Source of the DNA: Candidatus Scybalocola faecavium
GTDB taxonomy: Bacteria > Bacillota > Clostridia > Lachnospirales > Lachnospiraceae
DNA length: 64,000 nucleotides
NCBI GenBank assembly: GCA_018713145.1
Contig: DVFP01000021.1
Span: forward strand, 1-64,000
Direction of reading: 5' to 3'
Made by a program: the position numbers and the translations under genes. Every line of letters starts with the position of its first letter. The stretch's first letter is position 1. The notes under the pieces are model-generated. The model ran no database searches and was not told the origin of the DNA. It was given only the letters and a program-made list of their open reading frames with translations. Shown here piece by piece: positions 59,553 through 64,000 of the stretch.

Positions 59553-61073
59553 ATGGGTGGTAAAAATAGCCAGGGCGCATTGATTTTCGAGAGCCGAGGC
59601 TTGTGCAAAAATTTCGGCCCCACAGTAGCTTTGGACCATGTGGATTTTAAGGTCTACCGGGGACAGATCACAGGTCTCATTGGTGAAAACGGCTCAGGAA
59701 AATCAACCATCACATCCATTGCGGCAGGGATGCAGCCGCCAACATCCGGAGAGATGTTTTTTAATGGAAAGCCCCATAAGCCATCCAGTATGATCGAAGG
59801 CGCCAAACTGGGCATAGGCATGATCGTCCAGGAACAGGGAACGATTTCAGGAATCACTGTGGCCCAGAATATTTTCCTGGGAGAGGAAGATCAGTTTAGG
59901 ACCATGGGAATGATCAGCCGGTCAAAGATGAACAGTGCAGCCAAAAAAGCGTTGGAGGATATAGGTTATACTCATGCAGATCCGTCCGCTTTGATCGACA
60001 CGTTAAATTTTCAGGACCGGAAGCTTGTGGAGATCGCGAAGGTGGTCTACAACAAACCGGAAATGCTTGTGGTAGATGAGACAACAACAGCACTGTCCCA
60101 AAGCGGCCGTACCATTGTCTATAATCTTATGAGAAAGATGCGGGATGAAAATAAGGCGGTTGTATTTATTTCCCATGACCTGGAGGAACTTATTGAAATC
60201 TGCGACACACTGACCGTACTCTGTGACGGTGTTTTGATCACTACTCTGGACCGTTCTCAGATGGACCCGGATAATATTAAAAAGTATATGGTAGGCCGGG
60301 AAATGAAGGGAGATTACTACCGCAGCGATTATGACAGCAAGGAAAGCCGGGAAGTTGTCCTTGAGGCGGATCAGGTCACTTCAGGAACCGGGATGCTTAT
60401 GAATTTTTCCATGAAGGTTTACAAAGGAGAAATCTTAGGGATCGGTGGTCTGTCCCACTGTGGTATGCATGAGCTGGGGAAGGTGCTTTTTGGAGATGAA
60501 AAGCTGCTTACCGGCCAGGTGATCCATAAGGCCTCCGGGGAAAAGATTACCACGCCTTTAAATGCCATGAAGCATGGTCTGGGCTATGTGTCCAAGGACA
60601 GAGACCGGGAATCCTTAGTGCTTACGGCTGCGATTAAAGATAATATTATTTCGGCAAGCTATGATAAGCTGGCGCCGAAAGGCATTATGAAAACCTCCAG
60701 TGTGCGCAGGTTTGTAGATGAGCAGGTAAAGAGCCTGTCCATAAAATGCGCATCGGTAAATCAGGATGTCCAGTATTTGTCCGGAGGAAATAAACAGAAA
60801 GTGGTCTTTGGAAAGTGGATCGGACGCAATTGTGACATTCTTATCCTGGACTGTCCTACCCGTGGTGTGGATATTGGCGTAAAAGCATCCATGTACCAGC
60901 TGATCTATGATATGAAGCGCCAGGGAAAGACTATTATTATGATCTCGGAGGAACTGCCGGAGCTGATCGGTATGAGCGACCGTCTTCTTATATTAAAGAA
61001 TGGCCAGCTGGCCGGAGAATTTTTCAGAAGTCCGCAGCTGAGTGAAAATGAAATTATCGAAGTGATGATATAG
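59553..61073 (+). CDS. Sugar ABC transporter ATP-binding protein (RbsA/MglA-like, two ATPase domains)
   Basis: A 506-residue ATPase with two nucleotide-binding domains of the ribose/galactose type. Domain 1 has an intact Walker A GENGSGKST and Walker B VVDETTTAL, but a degenerate signature (LNFQDRKLVE). Domain 2 has a degenerate Walker A (GLSHCGMHELG), an intact signature LSGGNKQKV, and Walker B ILILDCPTRGVD in which the usual glutamate is a cysteine. One functional ATP site would remain, formed by domain 1 Walker motifs and the domain 2 signature, the pattern expected of this family. ATG 59553 follows AAGAGGTGATGTAA. It powers uptake with the following permease, binding protein and second permease. 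Confidence 0.92.
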   Translation: MGGKNSQGALIFESRGLCKNFGPTVALDHVDFKVYRGQITGLIGENGSGKSTITSIAAGMQPPTSGEMFFNGKPHKPSSMIEGAKLGIGMIVQEQGTISGITVAQNIFLGEEDQFRTMGMISRSKMNSAAKKALEDIGYTHADPSALIDTLNFQDRKLVEIAKVVYNKPEMLVVDETTTALSQSGRTIVYNLMRKMRDENKAVVFISHDLEELIEICDTLTVLCDGVLITTLDRSQMDPDNIKKYMVGREMKGDYYRSDYDSKESREVVLEADQVTSGTGMLMNFSMKVYKGEILGIGGLSHCGMHELGKVLFGDEKLLTGQVIHKASGEKITTPLNAMKHGLGYVSKDRDRESLVLTAAIKDNIISASYDKLAPKGIMKTSSVRRFVDEQVKSLSIKCASVNQDVQYLSGGNKQKVVFGKWIGRNCDILILDCPTRGVDIGVKASMYQLIYDMKRQGKTIIMISEELPELIGMSDRLLILKNGQLAGEFFRSPQLSENEIIEVMI

Positions 61074-61083
61074 GAGGATGTGT

Positions 61084-62055
61084 ATGAGCGCTCAAAAAAC
61101 AAAGAAAAATTTTGGCAGTCTCCCAAAGCTGGCTCCCCTTATCGGCCTGGTGCTTGTAATTGTTTTCTTTGCCATCATTACCGGAGGAAGGCTTCTGTCA
61201 GCCACCAACCTTCAAAATATGGCAAGTCAGATGATCGTTACAGCTCTGGTTGCCGTGGGCGCGGTATTTGTCTTTGGCGTAGGAAATTTTGATATGTCTC
61301 TTGGCGGCTGTGTCCTTTTATCCGCTGTGCTGGGAGCCATGGCTGCCGTAAGATCCGGAAGCCTTGTGGTCACTTTTATTGTGTGTATCGGTGTTTCTGT
61401 GGTAGTGGCTTTACTTAAGGGCATTTTCTCATCTTATGTTACGGTGCCGTTTTTTATCTTCACTATAGTATTGTCATCGGTGATCTCCTCTATCGTTCTG
61501 GTGATCATGGGCAGTGAAACAACGATTTATTTAAACGATGCGGTAAAGCCGATTCCGTCCTTTAATTTTATGCAGATCACTGTGATCAATGTGATCTGTC
61601 TGGCATTATATTTTATCGCATGTCTGTTTTTGTTTAATTATACGCCTTTAGGCAGCAAGGTAAAAATGATGGGCGGGAACCCGGTATGTGCCAATCAGTC
61701 GGGTATTAACGGGAAAAAGCTCCAGGTCATTACATTTTTAATCAGCAGTATCGGCATTGCTCTGGCAGCCTTTATCCTGATTATCCGTACCCGGACGATC
61801 GGCTCTGCCACCGCAGGCTCTACCGGAACCGATGTGATGATCGCCCTGGTTTTAGGGGGCATGCCCATTTCCGGAGGCCCTAAGTCTAAGATCAGCGCCG
61901 GACTTGTGGGAGCTTTGATTATTACTGTATTAAACAGCGGATTGACGATTATGGGATTATCTACAGGCATTATCCAGATCCTTCGTGGTGTTGTCTTTGT
62001 AGCCGTAGTTCTTGTGGCCAGCTTCAGTTACAGAAGCAAGCTGCTTCCAAGATGA
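61084..62055 (+). CDS. Sugar ABC transporter permease
   Basis: A 323-residue permease of the RbsC/MglC (BPD_transp_2) type with eight to ten membrane helices. The N-terminal segment is LGSLPKLAPLIGLVLVIVF-like, the central region has the family glycine-rich GVGNFDMSLGG, and the GGMPISGGPKSKISAGLVGAL loop near the end is the characteristic EAA-like element. The ATG at 61084 follows GGAGGATGTGT; the ATG at 61078 would overlap the site. It works with the permease at 63399. Confidence 0.9.
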   Translation: MSAQKTKKNFGSLPKLAPLIGLVLVIVFFAIITGGRLLSATNLQNMASQMIVTALVAVGAVFVFGVGNFDMSLGGCVLLSAVLGAMAAVRSGSLVVTFIVCIGVSVVVALLKGIFSSYVTVPFFIFTIVLSSVISSIVLVIMGSETTIYLNDAVKPIPSFNFMQITVINVICLALYFIACLFLFNYTPLGSKVKMMGGNPVCANQSGINGKKLQVITFLISSIGIALAAFILIIRTRTIGSATAGSTGTDVMIALVLGGMPISGGPKSKISAGLVGALIITVLNSGLTIMGLSTGIIQILRGVVFVAVVLVASFSYRSKLLPR

Positions 62056-62128
62056 TATAAGAAGTTTCTGGAAAAGAATTTGTAAATCAAGGGGATCTCC
62101 CCTGAAAGAGAAATGGAGGATTAAAAAC

Positions 62129-63382
62129 ATGAAAGTATGGAAAAGATTTGGAGCATTAGCATTATCCGCAGCAATGGTTATGGGAATGGCAGCCTGCGGT
62201 TCAGACAGCGGCTCTTCCACAGATACTCAGGCCGGCTCAGATGCGGGAACAGTTTCCGATGACGGCTCTCAGGCAGCGGATGACGGGGCATCCGGGGATG
62301 AGGGCGGTTCCGCATCCGGGGCATTTGCTTTAGACGGCACATGGCCGGAGGAAACCGTAAAGATCGGTTTTGTGGCTTATGATACGACTGCAGAGCAGTA
62401 TCTGGCATGTATGGATTATTTTGATTATCTTTCCCAGTATTTTAATATTGAGATCATGTCCTCTGAAAGCCTGGCAGATGCAGAAGGAGAGCTGAACTTT
62501 ATTTCAGACTGTGCTTCTGCCGGCTGCAAGGCGATCATCGGTTACTATAATGAAGCTAAGGCTGAGTCCGCAAAGGCTGCCATGGATCTTGGCATGTACT
62601 ACTGGGGCGGCTTTGGCGGCGATGAGGATGCCTATAACGAGGTTAAGGATAATGAGCTTTACCTTGGCGGTTACACCTTAGGCGATGCAGAGTATAACGC
62701 AGGTAAGAGTATGGCTGAGGCCCTTATTGAGCAGGGCTGTGAAAAGCTTGTTCTTTGCTCCGGCGGCGCTTCCTTTGGCGTCAGCATGTTTGTAGACCGT
62801 AAAGCAGGTTTTGAGGATGCTGTGGCAGAGGCACAGGAAGCCGGTCAGAGTGTTGAGATCGTATATGAAATCGAAGGATGGCCGGGAACCGACTCCTTTA
62901 CAGCAGATCAGACGGCAGTTCTTGATATGGATATTGACGCTATTGCATCCACCTTTGACGCTGCAATGTGGTTCCAGCCTTTAATGAACTCTGATAAAGC
63001 AGACACTGTAAAGTTGGCAGCTATTGGTGAAGTTAATGATACATATTATGATTTCTTTAATGACGGTGTTGTAACCTGTATCGTTTACGACTGTGAAGAG
63101 GTTGTTTTCGGAAATGCTATTCCTATGATCTTAAACGCAGTTAATGGTGACGCGGATGTGGTGCGCAACGATGACGGAACTGCAGCTCTGTTCCCGGTTC
63201 AGCGGTGGATCGTGACAGACATTGACAATTATAACGCGATTTATGATCTCCATGACAGCGGCGAGTTTGTTGTTTCCGCTGAGGATGTGGCAAATCTGAT
63301 TAAAGCGTATAATCCGGATACTACAGCCCAGCAGTTCTTTGATTTTTACGGCAATATTTCTGTAGACTCCGTAAGTGAATAA
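62129..63382 (+). CDS. Sugar ABC transporter substrate-binding lipoprotein
   Basis: A 417-residue lipoprotein with a signal peptide and lipobox (MAACGS, Cys near residue 23), then a Gly/Ser/Asp-rich linker and a periplasmic-binding-protein type 1 fold (VKIGFVAYDTTAEQYLACMDYFDYL, CKAIIGYYNEAKAESAK, YTLGDAEYNAGKSMAEALIEQGCEKLVLCSGG broken into shorter strands, AIASTFDAAMWFQPLMNS). The extra binding-site residues cannot be assigned to a known sugar. ATG 62129 follows ATGGAGGATTAAAAAC. It delivers the sugar to the two permeases. Confidence 0.92.
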   Translation: MKVWKRFGALALSAAMVMGMAACGSDSGSSTDTQAGSDAGTVSDDGSQAADDGASGDEGGSASGAFALDGTWPEETVKIGFVAYDTTAEQYLACMDYFDYLSQYFNIEIMSSESLADAEGELNFISDCASAGCKAIIGYYNEAKAESAKAAMDLGMYYWGGFGGDEDAYNEVKDNELYLGGYTLGDAEYNAGKSMAEALIEQGCEKLVLCSGGASFGVSMFVDRKAGFEDAVAEAQEAGQSVEIVYEIEGWPGTDSFTADQTAVLDMDIDAIASTFDAAMWFQPLMNSDKADTVKLAAIGEVNDTYYDFFNDGVVTCIVYDCEEVVFGNAIPMILNAVNGDADVVRNDDGTAALFPVQRWIVTDIDNYNAIYDLHDSGEFVVSAEDVANLIKAYNPDTTAQQFFDFYGNISVDSVSE

Positions 63383-63398
63383 GTAAGGGGTTTTGTTT

Positions 63399-64000
63399 AT
63401 GGGAAACTTGGCGAAAAAAGGTTTAAAAAATGTCCTTATGACCATTGCCATACCGGTGCTGACCTATCTGTTTTTTAAGATCGTGTGTACCCTTACCGGT
63501 CACCCGGATTTCGGGATAGGCTCAGACCTGCAGACTATTTTATATACCACCTTATATTCCGGGCTGATTGCCCTGGCCATGTCCTATAACCTGACCTGCG
63601 GACGTTTTGATTTTTCTGTGGGAGCAACCATTTTGCTGTCAGGCATTGTGGGAGGAAATATTGCAAAGGATATGGATCTGGGGGCCCTGGGCCTTCTGGT
63701 GTGTGTCGTGGCCATCGCTCTGGTGTGCGGACTGATCTCCGGACTGCTTTACGTGCTCCTTGGCCTTCCGCCGATGGTTGTGTCCATCGGTGTGACGATG
63801 GTTTATGAAGCAATCGGTTTAATGTATAATAAATCCAAAGGCGTCCGGCTCATTGGTAAAAATGATATGCTTGTCTTTGCCAGACCGCCCTATAGTGTGC
63901 TGGTTGTGTTGATTGCCGTGGCTGTGCTCATCCTGCTTTTTAATTTTACAAAGTTTGGTTATAACTGGCGGGCGCTGCGCAGCGGGCAGAAGATTGCCGT
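63399..64000 (+). CDS. Second sugar ABC transporter permease, cut by the window end
   Basis: The first 200 codons of a permease of the same type as the one at 61084 (start MGNLAKKGLKNVLMTIAIPV; family loop YNLTCGRFDFSVGATILLSG; membrane helices around 13-31, 47-60, 72-85 and 90-115). ATG 63399 follows AAGGGG at about nine bases. The stop lies beyond 64000. Two permeases in one operon suggest a heterodimeric channel. Confidence 0.88.
   Translation, partial: MGNLAKKGLKNVLMTIAIPVLTYLFFKIVCTLTGHPDFGIGSDLQTILYTTLYSGLIALAMSYNLTCGRFDFSVGATILLSGIVGGNIAKDMDLGALGLLVCVVAIALVCGLISGLLYVLLGLPPMVVSIGVTMVYEAIGLMYNKSKGVRLIGKNDMLVFARPPYSVLVVLIAVAVLILLFNFTKFGYNWRALRSGQKIA

Overview
The window looks like a chromosomal segment of an anaerobic, spore-forming member of the Clostridia, most likely Lachnospiraceae. 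The signs are an alpha/beta-type small acid-soluble spore protein, DUF1540 and DUF4364 proteins, strong AGGAGG ribosome binding sites with frequent ATGA/TAATG gene overlaps, moderate G+C, and many regulator/sugar-hydrolase/ABC transporter modules. This is inferred from gene content; no database comparison was possible.

Layout. 1-5064: an accessory block with a GNAT acetyltransferase, a BlaI-type repressor, a short M56 peptidase (BlaR1-like without the sensor domain) and a three-gene ABC-2 exporter. Near-identical promoters with TGTAGT/ACTACA dyads precede the first two units, and a canonical CTACA-AA-TGTAG operator precedes the third, so they look like one regulon. 5069-5337: tRNA-Leu, tRNA-Lys and tRNA-Gln on the minus strand. 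5461-9568: DUF1540 protein, citrate synthase with a long structured leader, CYTH protein, spore protein, and the manganese exporter MntP behind a yybP-ykoY riboswitch. 10162-16549: the protein-quality block tig-clpP-clpX-lon-ysxC. 16574-20699: a MarR-controlled heterodimeric ABC exporter; one subunit carries an in-frame amber stop. 20776-26000: a P-loop kinase-like gene, an intergenic array of five 53-bp repeats, DUF4364, a radical SAM protein, malic enzyme and a LacI regulator. 26202-30863: an ABC transporter with GldG-like and DUF4340 subunits. 30968-41110: a broken gene, a GH30 hydrolase with a divergent AraC regulator, HD and pyrophosphatase-like genes, DUF1287, flavodoxin, MATE, and a MerR/lipoprotein divergent pair. 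41206-51563: a domain-permuted GH3 hydrolase, an AEC transporter, an ABC-F protein, CCA-adding enzyme, an oxidoreductase, and a secreted protein with an HExxH motif. 51841-56566: the str operon rpsL-rpsG-fusA-tuf. 56727-64000: an AraC protein followed by a GH39-like domain, divergent from a sugar ABC transporter that runs off the window.

The most interesting signals are: (1) the AraC/GH39-like gene, where both expected catalytic glutamates appear to be serine and a C5 run separates the two halves by one frame, suggesting a dead glycosidase used as a sugar sensor for the divergent ABC transporter; (2) the exactly 53-bp-phased repeat array at 21570-21834; (3) the BlaI-like regulon built around an M56 protease that has lost the beta-lactam sensor; (4) the secreted HExxH protein; and (5) a 27-codon ORF with its own ribosome binding site between mntP and the spore protein gene. 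Several genes here are decaying (nonsense, frameshift, truncated duplicates).
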